A stretch of DNA of 64,000 bases from an uncultured Aquimarina sp. (GCA_947498455.1 CANMKK010000016.1:49611-113610), one strand, 5' to 3'; counted from the first letter of the stretch, positions 45,669 through 54,921 are shown. Notes: generated by a model not told the origin, from the letters alone. Made by a program: numbers and translations.

Positions 45669-45750
45669 TGTGTGAGGACATTAGTCAATTAAACTAAAGA
45701 GAGTACAGGGAAATAAAAACGTTCGAAATAATTTTTCGAACGTTTTTTTT
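45669..45750 (+). ncRNA. Small-RNA-like unit, copy 1
   Basis: First of three copies sharing GTGAGGACATTAGT and CTAAAGAGAGT followed by an intrinsic terminator. TTAGT can pair with ACTAA across an 8-base loop. It ends 38 bases before the mscS ATG, so this copy could be a terminated leader or a free small RNA. Its 5' end is not fixed; TATTTG at 45633-45638 may be part of the promoter. Confidence 0.55.
45715..45750 (+). terminator. Intrinsic terminator of small-RNA unit 1
   Basis: Stem AAACGTTCGAAA / TTTCGAACGTTT, short loop, eight T. Confidence 0.85.
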
Positions 45751-45788
45751 ATATAATTTTCTATTTTTAGAGCAACAAAATATTTACT

Positions 45789-46607
45789 ATGGAAAAACTT
45801 TATGAATATCTCGACATTGCAATTGATAGCGTCGTCTTTTTTGCTCCCAGGATATTGGCTGCAGTTGTAGTATTATGGCTGGGGTTTAAACTGATTAATA
45901 AAATACTTAAACTAGTAGATGCCGCTCTAAAGCGAATGCATATTTCTGATAGTATGCGCCCTTTTTTGATATCTATAGTATCAGTTTTATTAAAAATAGC
46001 GATCCTATTTATTATAATTTCTATACTGGGAGCAGATCTTTCGGGATTGGTGGCAATATTAGCAGCAGTAAGTTTTGCTATAGGTATGTCTTTACAAGGG
46101 AGTTTAGGAAACTTTGCTTCAGGCATATTAATTATGTTCCTTAAACCTTATCATATAAATGATTGGATCCAAGTTGGAGATTCATTTGGAAAAGTTCAGG
46201 AAATTGGAATTTTTAATACGATTGTTATTACTCCAGGGGATAAGGTTTTAATCATACCTAATTCTAAAATTACTGATGATGTGGTGGCGAACTACTCAAA
46301 AAAAGGAGTTGTAAGATTAGAAATTGGTGTTACAATGCCTTATAATGAAGATTTTCCTAAAGTGAAGAAAGTGATTGAAAAGGCTTTGGGATCCATAGAA
46401 AATGTATTAGACACACCAAAACCCGAGATAGGAATAGAAAATTTTGATTCGCATAATGTATTGATTGCTGTAAGACCTTATGTAAAGCCAGATGATTTTT
46501 GGGAAGTAACTTTTGTAGCACATCAAGAGATAAAAAAGGCATTTAGTGAAAATAATATTAAAGTAGCATATTCTGAAGGTGTAGAATTAGGAAGCATTGG
46601 AGGGTAA
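45789..46607 (+). CDS. Small-conductance mechanosensitive channel, MscS family
   Basis: The 272-residue protein has three membrane spans, the third being the pore helix LSGLVAILAAVSFAIGMSLQ followed by GSLGNFASGIL. Then come the MscS beta domain (YHINDWIQVGDSFGKVQEIG) and an alpha/beta vestibule. It releases solutes when the inner membrane is stretched by osmotic downshock. Length and layout match a standard MscS. It lies immediately after the first small-RNA-like unit. Confidence 0.95.
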   Translation: MEKLYEYLDIAIDSVVFFAPRILAAVVVLWLGFKLINKILKLVDAALKRMHISDSMRPFLISIVSVLLKIAILFIIISILGADLSGLVAILAAVSFAIGMSLQGSLGNFASGILIMFLKPYHINDWIQVGDSFGKVQEIGIFNTIVITPGDKVLIIPNSKITDDVVANYSKKGVVRLEIGVTMPYNEDFPKVKKVIEKALGSIENVLDTPKPEIGIENFDSHNVLIAVRPYVKPDDFWEVTFVAHQEIKKAFSENNIKVAYSEGVELGSIGG

Positions 46608-46846
46608 TGTATTAGTGAAAACAAAAGTTCTAATTTCCCTTTTTGTTATTTTTGTTTCGTTTTATCGGTGGTTATTAACACTTAATCGATATTTTGTTAA
46701 TAAAGCATAATCAAATTACGGCTTTTATGTCATAATTATAATATCTTTACATCATAGAAAGATACAAAGTCTATGAATTAACATTTTAAGAAATATTGAA
46801 AATGGATTTGAAATGTTAATTTGGAATATGTATACATTATAAATTG

Positions 46847-46950
46847 TGTGTGAGGACATTAGTTTTATAACCCCCAAATCTAACAACTAAAGAGAGTGCA
46901 TAATTTATTAATTACAAAAGTGACCCTACCTAAGGTCACTTTTTGTTTTT
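46847..46950 (+). ncRNA. Small-RNA-like unit, copy 2
   Basis: Same boxes as copies 1 and 3; TTAGT...ACTAA with a 23-base interval. Upstream, TAATTTGG at 46817-46824 with TTG at 46796-46798 (18 bases between) fits a Bacteroidetes promoter, so the transcript probably starts near 46830. Copies 2 and 3 also share TTTACATCAT further upstream and CCCAAATCT inside. No coding frame follows, which argues for an independent RNA. Confidence 0.6.
46916..46950 (+). terminator. Intrinsic terminator of small-RNA unit 2
   Basis: AAAAGTGACC, 8-base loop, GGTCACTTTT, then a T-rich tail. Confidence 0.85.
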
Positions 46951-47204
46951 AATACATATCCACACTATCAAAAAAAGAATTCTACCCCGATTTTGTTTTT
47001 ATAAAAACTTGTAAAAAAGAGTATTTTGCGTATTTCATCGATTATTTATGTTTTTTAACGTTTAAATTGTTGGATTAACAATTTTTTTACAATATATTTA
47101 CATCATCTTAAAAGACATATTTAGTGTATAACTAGAATTAGAATTTTAATCTGTATGACGATACAAAATTAAAATTATAGTTTGGAATACATCAGGGTTG
47201 ATTA

Positions 47205-47305
47205 AGTGTGAGGACATTAGTAAGGGACCCAAATCTTGAAGCTAAAGAGAGTACATAATTTGCCCTAAATTCGATAAAGCGTTCTGTAAAAAGAACGCTT
47301 TTTTT
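47205..47305 (+). ncRNA. Small-RNA-like unit, copy 3
   Basis: Third copy. TTAGT faces GCTAA, which keeps the stem through a G-U pair. TAGTTTGG at 47178-47185 is a promoter-like box at nearly the same distance as in copy 2. No gene follows for 540 bases. Confidence 0.6.
47276..47305 (+). terminator. Intrinsic terminator of small-RNA unit 3
   Basis: AAAGCGTTCT, loop GTAAAA, AGAACGCTTT, then a T-run. Confidence 0.88.
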
Positions 47306-47847
47306 ATGGCTTCTAACCTACTTTATGTATTATGCAAATAGCTTCACAAGCATCCGAAAGTCTTGATAAAGATCATTTTTCAGATAAATCCAATATATGG
47401 AGAAACAGTTTTTTATGACTCTCGTTTATAGTAGTGTTGATATTTTAAATTCTTGAAATCACAGGTGTGTTGTAGTTAGTTGTTAATCATATTGTTAATA
47501 GTTGATTACTATTAAAAACATCTATCCCTAGCTCTTCATTTAAAGGAAGAGAGTAAGAAATTCTCCCTTCCGAAGGGAAATTTAGAGGGGTGTTATCGTT
47601 AATTTTATGTCAAAAAGGAAATTCTCACATAACCATATCCAAGGAAGCTTTTTTACCATAAAAAACGAAGGAGGATGAACGAGTATTTTAGGGTTTATTT
47701 GATAGAAGTGGGTAATTACATTTTGGAAATTGAATTTATAAAATAGGAGAGTGCCGAAAAATTAAATAATTTATTAACTAGGCACAAGAATATAATATTG
47801 ATCTTTGTTCTACACTAAGAAAATGGTTTAATTGAATTATTCAGAAA
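47306..47847. other. Intergenic region upstream of the dehydratase
   Basis: About 540 bases with no supportable gene. It contains the hairpin-rich element at 47525-47593. Confidence 0.4.
47525..47593. repeat. REP-like hairpin element
   Basis: Contains CTCTTC-N8-GAAGAG and CCCTT-CCG-AAGGG followed by AAATTTAGAGGGGTG. It resembles short repeated extragenic elements of flavobacteria. Only one copy lies in this window, so repetition is from general knowledge, not seen here. Confidence 0.45.
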
Positions 47848-48783
47848 ATGACATTTCAAGATTTAAAAAATTGCCATCATAAAATAAAACCTTATATCCA
47901 TCGAACTCCAATACTAACTTCCAACCTACTTAATCAATTATCGGGTATAGACCTGTATTTTAAATGTGAAAATTTTCAAAAAATGGGAGCATTTAAAATG
48001 AGAGGAGCTACACACGCAATTCTACAATTAACAGATCAACAAAAGGCCAAAGGCGTTGTTACGCATTCTTCTGGTAATTTTGCTCAAGCGCTATCATTAG
48101 CCGCCAAAAGTATCGGAATAAAAGCATATATCGTAATGCCATCAAATGCCCCTCAAGTCAAGAAAGATGCAGTAAAAGGTTATGGAGGGGAAATCATTGA
48201 ATGTTCCCCAACCTTAGAAGACCGAGAACAAACTGCTTTCAGGATTCAATCAGAAAAAAATGCTACTTTCTTACATCCATCCAATGACATAAATGTAATC
48301 TTAGGTCAAGGAACAGCTGCATTAGAGCTATTAGAAGATCAAGCAGGCTTAGAATACATCTTCTCCCCGGTAGGAGGAGGAGGTCTTATTGCAGGTACAT
48401 CGTTAGCAGCACATTATCACACTGCTAATTGTAGGGTGATCGGCGGCGAACCATTCGAAGCTGATGATGCTTATCGTTCTATGAAAAGTGGAAAGATTGA
48501 AACCAACAAGACCGCAAATACAATAGCAGATGGATTAAAAACACAATTAGGAGATATTAATTTCCCCATAATCAAAAAATATGTTTCCGATATCATCAGG
48601 GTAGAAGAACAAGAAATTGTTTATGCTATGCAATTAGTATGGGAACGCATAAAAATAATTATCGAACCTTCATCTGCAGTTGCTCTTGCCGCATTACTCA
48701 GAGAAAAAGAAAAATTCAAAAACAAAAGAGTGGGAATCATTCTTTCTGGAGGTAATGTTGATCTAAAAAACTTACCGTTTTAA
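47848..48783 (+). CDS. PLP-dependent threonine/serine dehydratase
   Basis: The 311 residues are a fold-type II PLP enzyme. The PLP lysine lies in KMGAFKMRGA, SSGNFAQAL binds substrate, and the glycine loop VGGGGLIAG binds phosphate. It lacks the C-terminal ACT domain of biosynthetic IlvA, so it resembles catabolic threonine dehydratase or serine racemase-type enzymes. It makes 2-oxobutyrate or pyruvate plus ammonia. Monocistronic. Confidence 0.9.
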   Translation: MTFQDLKNCHHKIKPYIHRTPILTSNLLNQLSGIDLYFKCENFQKMGAFKMRGATHAILQLTDQQKAKGVVTHSSGNFAQALSLAAKSIGIKAYIVMPSNAPQVKKDAVKGYGGEIIECSPTLEDREQTAFRIQSEKNATFLHPSNDINVILGQGTAALELLEDQAGLEYIFSPVGGGGLIAGTSLAAHYHTANCRVIGGEPFEADDAYRSMKSGKIETNKTANTIADGLKTQLGDINFPIIKKYVSDIIRVEEQEIVYAMQLVWERIKIIIEPSSAVALAALLREKEKFKNKRVGIILSGGNVDLKNLPF

Positions 48784-48868
48784 AAAATGTAGTACTCCTG
48801 TAAACGTTATGCCTTTTTTCAAAATAAGTAATCATAACACAGTCTCATTTTAACACTAGGTAATTTAT

Positions 48869-49366
48869 TTAGTAATTCAATTTCTTTTCCATTACATAAT
48901 CATCCATTACATAACCATTACCAATATCAATTACTATATCCTTTATGGTAACAAAGCCCAATTTCTGATAAGCTTTAATAGCTGAACTATTCATTTTATT
49001 AACTGTTAATGAAAGGCTAACCCGCCCTAAAATCTTAGCTTTAGATGCTATGAATAGAAACACATATTTCCCAATACCTTTTCCTCTTTCTGACCTAAGA
49101 ATATATATTTTACTGATAAACAAAGTTTCTTTTTTTTTATAATATGCAAAATAACCAACTATAGACTTTCCTTCTCTAATCAAAAAATAATGTACTCCAT
49201 TACTGATTTGCTTTTTTATTGCCGGAATAGATTGATATTTACCTAACATATATTCTACTTGATCAGCCCCTATAATAGGAGTAAAATGCTCTTGCCAGAT
49301 AATCATTGCGATATCTCTAATTCTTCTATAATCGGACTCTTTGGTAGCAACTTCGAATTTTATCAT
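48869..49366 (-). CDS. GNAT-family N-acetyltransferase
   Basis: The 165-residue protein has the GNAT acetyl-CoA-binding motif A around YILRSERGKGIGKYVFLFIA (R/Q-x-x-G-x-G/A as RGKGIG) and motif B near NKMNSSAIKAYQKLGF. The substrate cannot be read from sequence. Convergent with the dehydratase gene. Confidence 0.88.
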   Translation of the reverse strand: MIKFEVATKESDYRRIRDIAMIIWQEHFTPIIGADQVEYMLGKYQSIPAIKKQISNGVHYFLIREGKSIVGYFAYYKKKETLFISKIYILRSERGKGIGKYVFLFIASKAKILGRVSLSLTVNKMNSSAIKAYQKLGFVTIKDIVIDIGNGYVMDDYVMEKKLNY

Positions 49367-49624
49367 ATTATATAGGTGATCCTACTTTTTTCGAATTCCA
49401 CATCAAGTAAAAAAAACTTTACTCATCTTTACTTTCTAATTTTTATTAAATAACGATATACCTGTAGCATATGGTATGTCGCTATTTTATAAAATAACAC
49501 ATGTTATAATTAGTACATAAGTAAACTATAACTTGGTATCTGTACTATACTACAAAAGAAGACTAACACAAGAATAGGTATAGCAGCGGAAATCAAAATT
49601 TTATAAGTAGAAAGCTTCAGCTTT

Positions 49625-50239
49625 TTATTTATTCTCTCCGTATTTATTATATTTCCTTACTCCAACCGGTATTTTAATAGCAATATGGTTTTCTTCCGGT
49701 GGAATTGGACAAGAATACCTATCACTATAGGCGCAATAGGGATTATATGAGGTATTAAAATCAATGATAATGGTATTACCTTCTGGAATTTCTAAATCTA
49801 TAAAGCGACCTCCGTCATAACTAGTTTCTCCATTGGTCAGATCTGTAAAAGGCAGAAATAGATAGTTCTCGTATTCCGATTGGATCTTAAGTACTTGATT
49901 TTGATATATATTCAATACCCATTCCTTTTCTTCCAGTACAAAATGAGCTTCTCCATACTTAACATATATAGGCTCCCTACTGGTAGTAGTTTTCATTATA
50001 AATGGTGTCTCATATGGAGTACGAACAAAAGTAGCTATAATACTATAAGATGTATCAATATCAAAAAAGTCCAATGCTACGAATTTCTCAAAATCTTTTG
50101 CCATTAATGGCGATGTTTTTTCAGAAGCAAACTTTTTATTAAGCTCATCCTGAAACGTCAAAATTTTATTAATTGTCATAGAACCCTGAGCAAATATATT
50201 GCCCATGACTAAAACAAGTAGAAAAGATAATCTGTGCAC
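49625..50239 (-). CDS. DUF1684 family exported protein
   Basis: From the GTG at 50239 the product starts MHRLSFLLVLVMGNIFAQG, a good signal peptide. An in-frame TTG at 50266 would add nine charged residues. The mature part has the DUF1684 cues YGEAHFVLEEKEWVLNIYQ, FTDLTNGETSYDGGRFIDL and FNTSYNPYCAYSDRYSCPIP. Function unknown; the family is found in many Bacteroidetes and Actinobacteria. Confidence 0.83.
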   Translation of the reverse strand: MHRLSFLLVLVMGNIFAQGSMTINKILTFQDELNKKFASEKTSPLMAKDFEKFVALDFFDIDTSYSIIATFVRTPYETPFIMKTTTSREPIYVKYGEAHFVLEEKEWVLNIYQNQVLKIQSEYENYLFLPFTDLTNGETSYDGGRFIDLEIPEGNTIIIDFNTSYNPYCAYSDRYSCPIPPEENHIAIKIPVGVRKYNKYGENK

Positions 50240-50362
50240 GCTCCTTATTTTTTTGCAAAAATACAAAGCATTAGGAATAAACCAGTTAATATTCTCTAAA
50301 ATTGTATACTACTTATAGATAAAAAGCTACTTTTACCGGTTTTAAGGATACAAAAGATAAAA

Positions 50363-51580
50363 TTGAAAAAATTATTACTCAATTATATAGACACTTTTTC
50401 TGGTCTATCTAGAGAGGTCTGGTGGTTAGCTCTAATCACATTAATTAATAGAATGGGCGCAATGGTGATCCCTTTTTTATCATTATACCTTTCTGACAAT
50501 TTGTGCTTTTCTCTGGGAGAGATTGGTTGGGTAATGACTAGTTTTGGATTTGGCTCTTTAGCAGGTTCCTGGATTGGTGGTAAATTAAGTGATGTTATTG
50601 GTTATTATAAGGTGATACTAGGATCACTACTTTTAACTGGAGTTTCTTTTTTTATAGTTCAACATTTTTCTGATTTTTGGAGTATATGCATTAGTTTTTT
50701 TGTTCTTATTGCCATTGCTGATACTGCGCGACCTGCTTTTTTTGTAGCACTTAGTGCATACAGCAAACCAGAAAACAAAACCCGATCATTAACTTTTTTA
50801 CGCCTTGCCATAAATCTAGGTTTCTCTCTGGGTCCCGCATTAGGAGGTTTAATAATTGCGACTATAGGATACTCTGGTTTATTCTGGATTGATGGATTGA
50901 CTTGTATTTTTGCAGGCTTAATTATGATAAAAACACTTCACCCTAAAAAGGCAAAAGTTTTAGATAAAGAAGTGGTAGTTAATAATCCAGTTTCTGCTCA
51001 TAGCGATAACACCTATATCCTTTTTCTGATTGCATTGACCTTGTTTGGAGTTGTTTTTGTACAATATTTCTCTACGATTCCTCTTTATTATAAAGAAGTC
51101 CATTTCTTATCTGAAAAAAGTATAGGGCTTTTGTTAGCTCTGAATGGTGCTTTAATTTTTGTTTTCGAAATGCCACTTGTTGCATATTTAGAATCCACTT
51201 CTATTTCGAAAATTAGAAATATTATTAATGGCTTTATACTTACTGGGATAAGTTTTATTCTTTTAGTTTTAACACCATGGACGGGTATTCTGGTAATGGG
51301 AATGACAATCGCTACAATCGGAGAGATGGTATCATTTCCTTTTGGAAATGCATTTGCTCTCGAACGATCAAAAAAAGGTAGACAAGGTGCTTATATGGGA
51401 TTGTATAGCATGTCATTTTCTGCTGCTCATATTTTGGGACATAATTCCGGAATGCAATTAATCAATACATATGGTTATGATAATAGTTGGTGGGTTATGG
51501 GCGGAATCTCTGCAATAGGTGTTATATTACTATTGATAGTAAAAAATCAAGTCAATAAAGAAAAATTACACTTATTGTAA
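50363..51580 (+). CDS. Major facilitator superfamily transporter
   Basis: The 405-residue protein has about 12 membrane spans and the MFS loop motif after the second span (GSWIGGKLSDVIGYYKVI). RLAINLGFSLGPALGGLI marks the fifth span. The substrate is unknown; drug-efflux-like sequences look similar. The only upstream in-frame start in reach is a TTG at 50363, followed directly by a hydrophobic segment, so I accept it. Divergent from the DUF1684 gene. Confidence 0.88.
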   Translation: MKKLLLNYIDTFSGLSREVWWLALITLINRMGAMVIPFLSLYLSDNLCFSLGEIGWVMTSFGFGSLAGSWIGGKLSDVIGYYKVILGSLLLTGVSFFIVQHFSDFWSICISFFVLIAIADTARPAFFVALSAYSKPENKTRSLTFLRLAINLGFSLGPALGGLIIATIGYSGLFWIDGLTCIFAGLIMIKTLHPKKAKVLDKEVVVNNPVSAHSDNTYILFLIALTLFGVVFVQYFSTIPLYYKEVHFLSEKSIGLLLALNGALIFVFEMPLVAYLESTSISKIRNIINGFILTGISFILLVLTPWTGILVMGMTIATIGEMVSFPFGNAFALERSKKGRQGAYMGLYSMSFSAAHILGHNSGMQLINTYGYDNSWWVMGGISAIGVILLLIVKNQVNKEKLHLL

Positions 51581-51618
51581 TCGCATAAAGTCTAAATTAA
51601 TGACTAATAAGATAATAG

Positions 51619-51714
51619 ATGAGGAGTTATGTTTTAATTTTTAGCATCGTATTCAGTTTTAGTTGCTCTAAAAAAGTGAATACTCAGGCTGGTGTAACAA
51701 ATTTTGAAGTGTAG
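51619..51714 (+). CDS. Tiny lipoprotein-like frame (31 aa), possibly a remnant
   Basis: The frame MRSYVLIFSIVFSFSCSKKV... has a lipoprotein-type leader with Cys16 and then only 15 residues. It could be a real small lipoprotein or the surviving 5' end of a decayed gene. It lies between the transporter and a convergent gene. Confidence 0.35.
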   Translation: MRSYVLIFSIVFSFSCSKKVNTQAGVTNFEV

Positions 51715-51761
51715 TGTCATGCGTAAATCTGATACCAATTCTAAAGTCAAATGGTAAAAAC

Positions 51762-51800
51762 TACTGTACCGCTTATAAAACAGGTTAAAGCGGTACAGTA
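51762..51800. terminator. Hairpin between transporter and GlcG-like gene
   Basis: TACTGTACCGCTT and its inverted copy AAGCGGTACAGTA form a perfect 13-bp stem. On the minus strand a short T-rich tail follows, so it most likely ends the GlcG-like transcript. Confidence 0.65.
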
Positions 51801-51842
51801 ATTTTAAACTATAATTAATTCAGTTTATATATTGGATAGGTG

Positions 51843-52241
51843 CTATAAAGCTAATGCACCAGCTTCTGCTACGGTGTGGTCGTTTTCTACCGTGCTTCCA
51901 CTTACACCGATGGCTCCGATAATATCTCCTTGCTCGTTTTTAATGGGTACTCCTCCTGGGAAAGAGATGAGTCCGCCATTAGAATGTTCTATGTTATATA
52001 ATGGACCCCCTGGTTGAGAAAGTTCTCCAATAGCTCCAGAATTCATATCAAAGAAACGAGCTGTTTTTGCTTTTTTAAGAGAAATATCTGCAGAACCTAA
52101 CCAAGCTCCATCCATTCTTGCAAAGGCTAAAAGATTTGCACCAGAATCTACTACCGAAATATTCATTTTAGTATCCAATTCAATTGATTTTTCTTTGGCA
52201 GCTTTAATAATTTTTTCTGCTTGTTTTAATGTAATGTTCAT
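51843..52241 (-). CDS. GlcG/HbpS-family heme-binding-like protein
   Basis: The 132 residues match the DUF336/GlcG fold: [33 protein letters not shown], and the C-terminal [17 protein letters not shown]. Family members bind heme or cobalamin or sit in glycolate operons. The function here is not fixed. No signal peptide, so cytoplasmic. It lies 127 bases downstream of dnaN, separated by a terminator. Confidence 0.87.
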   Translation of the reverse strand: MNITLKQAEKIIKAAKEKSIELDTKMNISVVDSGANLLAFARMDGAWLGSADISLKKAKTARFFDMNSGAIGELSQPGGPLYNIEHSNGGLISFPGGVPIKNEQGDIIGAIGVSGSTVENDHTVAEAGALAL

Positions 52242-52294
52242 GGGTATTAATTTAAGAGATTAATAATTAAAAAAAATGATGTATTGATGTGAAT

Positions 52295-52330
52295 AAAAAA
52301 AGTCCAATCATCGCAAGTATGATTGAACCT
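52295..52330 (-). terminator. Intrinsic terminator after dnaN
   Basis: On the minus strand: GGTTCAATCAT, 7-base loop, ATGATTGGAC, then seven T. Confidence 0.85.
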
Positions 52331-52368
52331 TCTTTTCTAAATTCCTATATAAGGGATTATTTATGATC

Positions 52369-53487
52369 TTAGTTATTAAGCATTACCGGCATTACCAGCA
52401 TTGTAACATTCTCACCTTCATCTAATCCATCTGTTGGTGTTAGAATTCCGGCACGATTGGGTAATGACATTTCTAATTGTACTTCATCTGTATTAAGATT
52501 ATTAAGCATTTCGCTTAAAAACCTGGAGTTAAACCCAATTTGCATATCATCACCTTGGTAGTCACAGGTTAATCTTTCTTCTGCTTTATTAGAATAATCG
52601 ATATCTTCTGCAGATATATTTAATTCCGCTCCAGCAATTTTTAATCGTATCTGGTGCGTCGTTTTATTAGAGAATATAGATACCCTACGTACAGAGTTTA
52701 AAAACTGCGAACGAGCAATTGTTAATTTATTAGGGTTTTCTTTAGGAATGACAGCCTCATAATTCGGATACTTACCATCTATTAATCTACAGATAAGTTG
52801 TGTCTCATCAAACGTAAATTTAGCATTTGATTCATTGTACTCGATTACAACTTCTGAGTCACTGCCAGCCAAGATACCTTTTAGTAAATTCAACGGTTTT
52901 TTAGGCATTATAAACTCTGCCGATTGAGAAGCTTTTACATCTTCACGAGAATACTTAACTAATTTATGGGCATCTGTTGCCACAAAGGTTAAGCTTTCTG
53001 TAGAGAATTGAAAAAATACGCCACTCATTACGGGTCTTAAGTCATCATTACCTGTTGCAAAAATAGTTTTACTTATGGCAGTAGCCAAGATATCACCTAA
53101 TATAGATGTAGAGCTAGGGTCTTCTAGTTCTACCGCTTTGGGAAACTCTTCTCCATCAGCATATGCCAAGGCATATTTACCGTGGTTAGAGCTAATTTCT
53201 ATGGTGTTATTATTTCCAACAACAAACGTAAGCGGTTGCTCAGGAAATGTTTTTAATGTTTCTAATAACAGTTTTGCAGGAACAGCAATGATCCCCTCAT
53301 CCGAAGATTCTACATCTAATTTTGCAGACATTGTGGTCTCCAGATCCGAAGCAGATACGAGTAATGAGTTGTTGTCTAATTCGAATAAAAAGTTGTCTAA
53401 AATCGGTAGCGTATTGCTGTTATTGATTATACCTCCTAATACCTGAAGTTGTTTTAGTAAATATGAACTCGATACTATGAATTTCAC
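52369..53487 (-). CDS. dnaN: DNA polymerase III beta subunit (sliding clamp)
   Basis: The 372-residue protein is of standard clamp length with three repeated domains. Cues include PILDNFLFELDNNSLLVSAS at the N-terminus and the C-terminal VMPVMLNN. It forms the ring that holds the replicative polymerase on DNA. There is no dnaA, recF or gyrB beside it, so this is not the classic origin cluster. A candidate -7 box lies upstream. Confidence 0.97.
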   Translation of the reverse strand: MKFIVSSSYLLKQLQVLGGIINNSNTLPILDNFLFELDNNSLLVSASDLETTMSAKLDVESSDEGIIAVPAKLLLETLKTFPEQPLTFVVGNNNTIEISSNHGKYALAYADGEEFPKAVELEDPSSTSILGDILATAISKTIFATGNDDLRPVMSGVFFQFSTESLTFVATDAHKLVKYSREDVKASQSAEFIMPKKPLNLLKGILAGSDSEVVIEYNESNAKFTFDETQLICRLIDGKYPNYEAVIPKENPNKLTIARSQFLNSVRRVSIFSNKTTHQIRLKIAGAELNISAEDIDYSNKAEERLTCDYQGDDMQIGFNSRFLSEMLNNLNTDEVQLEMSLPNRAGILTPTDGLDEGENVTMLVMPVMLNN

Positions 53488-53548
53488 CCGTCTAAATTTT
53501 TTTGATTAGAACTGTTTCTATACAGTAGCCATAAATATATAGCTATCG

Positions 53549-53556
53549 CAAATATA
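53549..53556 (-). promoter_or_regulatory. Candidate -7 box of dnaN
   Basis: On the minus strand it reads TATATTTG, a perfect TAnnTTTG match, 62 bases upstream of the dnaN ATG. No clear TTG lies at the ideal -33 distance. Confidence 0.4.
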
Positions 53557-53705
53557 ATTGTAATCCGTAAAGATTTAAGTATGACAAAAACTATAGTTAT
53601 TAACAAACAAGAACTAGTTATTGACTATACCATATAATTATGATTTTTATAAACTAATTTAACTTCTTATTGTATGTTTAATTTTAAAAATTGGTAAATA
53701 GCGTT

Positions 53706-53735
53706 TTAATACGATTTATGGATAAGAAATTCGTA
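53706..53735. repeat. Dispersed intergenic repeat, family 3, copy b
   Basis: Inverted match to 39634-39662 (TACGATTTATGGATAAGAAA against TACGATTTATGGATACGAAA). Confidence 0.55.
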
Positions 53736-53820
53736 TAATGAGTTTGAATTATTTTGTGCTAGATTAAGGCATAAAATTAAAGAATAGCCACTTGTACTAG
53801 CTACGTCGAAGTATAGCTAT

Positions 53821-53867
53821 TGTTGAATTTTATAACGCAGATATAGTGTAAAAGAAACGAACTATAT
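53821..53867. repeat. Dispersed intergenic repeat, family 2, copy b
   Basis: Matches 16363-16409 in the same orientation, six mismatches in 47 bases. Confidence 0.6.
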
Positions 53868-53890
53868 GCGTACATCGTATAATTATAAAT

Positions 53891-54475
53891 TTAGGGGTTA
53901 TTGTCCTCTTTATTTTTTAGGAAATTATCTGTATAATGTGCTTTATGTTTTGGTTTTGCAAATCGCTTTTTATTATATGATGTAGATGCTCCTTTAGGGA
54001 TTGATAAAGACTGCCAATTACCACCAGACATCATTTTTCCAAGAAATACAATCTGACCGATATGATATGAATAATGAGCTAACTGGCGATTGATAGCTTC
54101 TGTAATATTGTGCTCAATGTTTCTAATATATATTGGTTGATCAAAATTAGTTTCGTTGATCCCATCTAATGCATCAAAAAGGCATTGCCAACCTTCATTC
54201 CATTTTCTAAGTAGTTCTTCTTTGGATTGTACGTCATTCTCAAATTCTGCATCGCGTTCACGCCAGTCTTTTTCTCCATCTGAGGTTAGGAAATCCGTCC
54301 ATCGGGATTTCATATTTCCCCATAGATGTTTTACAATAGTAGCAATACTATTGCTATCTTCATTGTACTGCCAAAACAACTTGTTGTCAGGGACTTGATC
54401 AAAAGTTTTATCTCCTAATGATTTATAATATTGAAATTGTTTTTTTATTCCGTCGAGATATGCTGTTGGATTCAT
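53891..54475 (-). CDS. DUF1572/DinB-like four-helix protein
   Basis: The 194 residues resemble the DUF1572 branch of the DinB/YfiT metal-binding superfamily: IATIVKHLWGNMKSRW and the later LAHYSYHIGQIVFLGKMM give the three His positions. Members may be metal-dependent transferases acting with low-molecular-weight thiols, but many are uncharacterised. It starts 2 bases after the stop of the SRPBCC gene, so the two are co-translated. Confidence 0.85.
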   Translation of the reverse strand: MNPTAYLDGIKKQFQYYKSLGDKTFDQVPDNKLFWQYNEDSNSIATIVKHLWGNMKSRWTDFLTSDGEKDWRERDAEFENDVQSKEELLRKWNEGWQCLFDALDGINETNFDQPIYIRNIEHNITEAINRQLAHYSYHIGQIVFLGKMMSGGNWQSLSIPKGASTSYNKKRFAKPKHKAHYTDNFLKNKEDNNP

Positions 54476-54477
54476 GT

Positions 54478-54921
54478 TTAGGTGGTGGTTAAAAAATTAT
54501 GTAATCTGTCCTCTATGAAATGTTTCCATCCTGCTTTACAGCTTTCTCGACTAAACTCTGGGATATTCTGAGGAAATGTCTCTAATCCAATATTGGTGAG
54601 TCGTACTAATGTTTGATCATCTTGCTGAAACAATTCGAAGCTTACAGTGGCTTCTCCTAGGTATTCCTTATAACTCCAATGGTAGGTGATTTTTTGATTT
54701 TCGATTACTTCAATTAATTTCCATCGATGTGTGAATGTACGATTTTCTGAGGATACACTAAACTGTGTCTGAAATCCTATGACTGGCTCAAAAGTAGGGA
54801 TATTGTCAAAAAACCATACTCGCATTTGATCCACCTCTGTAAGAGCTATCCAAACTTTAGTTAATGGTACATTAAACAATTTTTCTATTACGATGGATGC
54901 CTGAATATCCGACATAAGCAT
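54478..54921 (-). CDS. SRPBCC/AHSA1-like domain protein
   Basis: The 147 residues form a START-like fold: FNVPLTKVWIALTEVDQMRV at the start, a TYHWSYKEYLGEATVSFEL middle and a C-terminal helix GWKHFIEDRLHNFL. It is typical of the AHSA1 group, often of unknown ligand. It is first in a two-gene unit with the DinB-like gene. Confidence 0.88.
   Translation of the reverse strand: MLMSDIQASIVIEKLFNVPLTKVWIALTEVDQMRVWFFDNIPTFEPVIGFQTQFSVSSENRTFTHRWKLIEVIENQKITYHWSYKEYLGEATVSFELFQQDDQTLVRLTNIGLETFPQNIPEFSRESCKAGWKHFIEDRLHNFLTTT

Larger units (their letters stand above)
53488..53890. other. Intergenic region upstream of dnaN with dispersed repeats
   Basis: About 400 bases holding the dnaN promoter candidate (53549-53556), a family-3 repeat (53706-53735) and a family-2 repeat (53821-53867). 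No gene seen. Confidence 0.5.

Noticed and set aside
52369..53487. dnaN as a marker of the replication origin
   Set aside because: No dnaA, recF, gyrB or DnaA-box cluster is seen nearby. In Bacteroidetes dnaN is often away from oriC.
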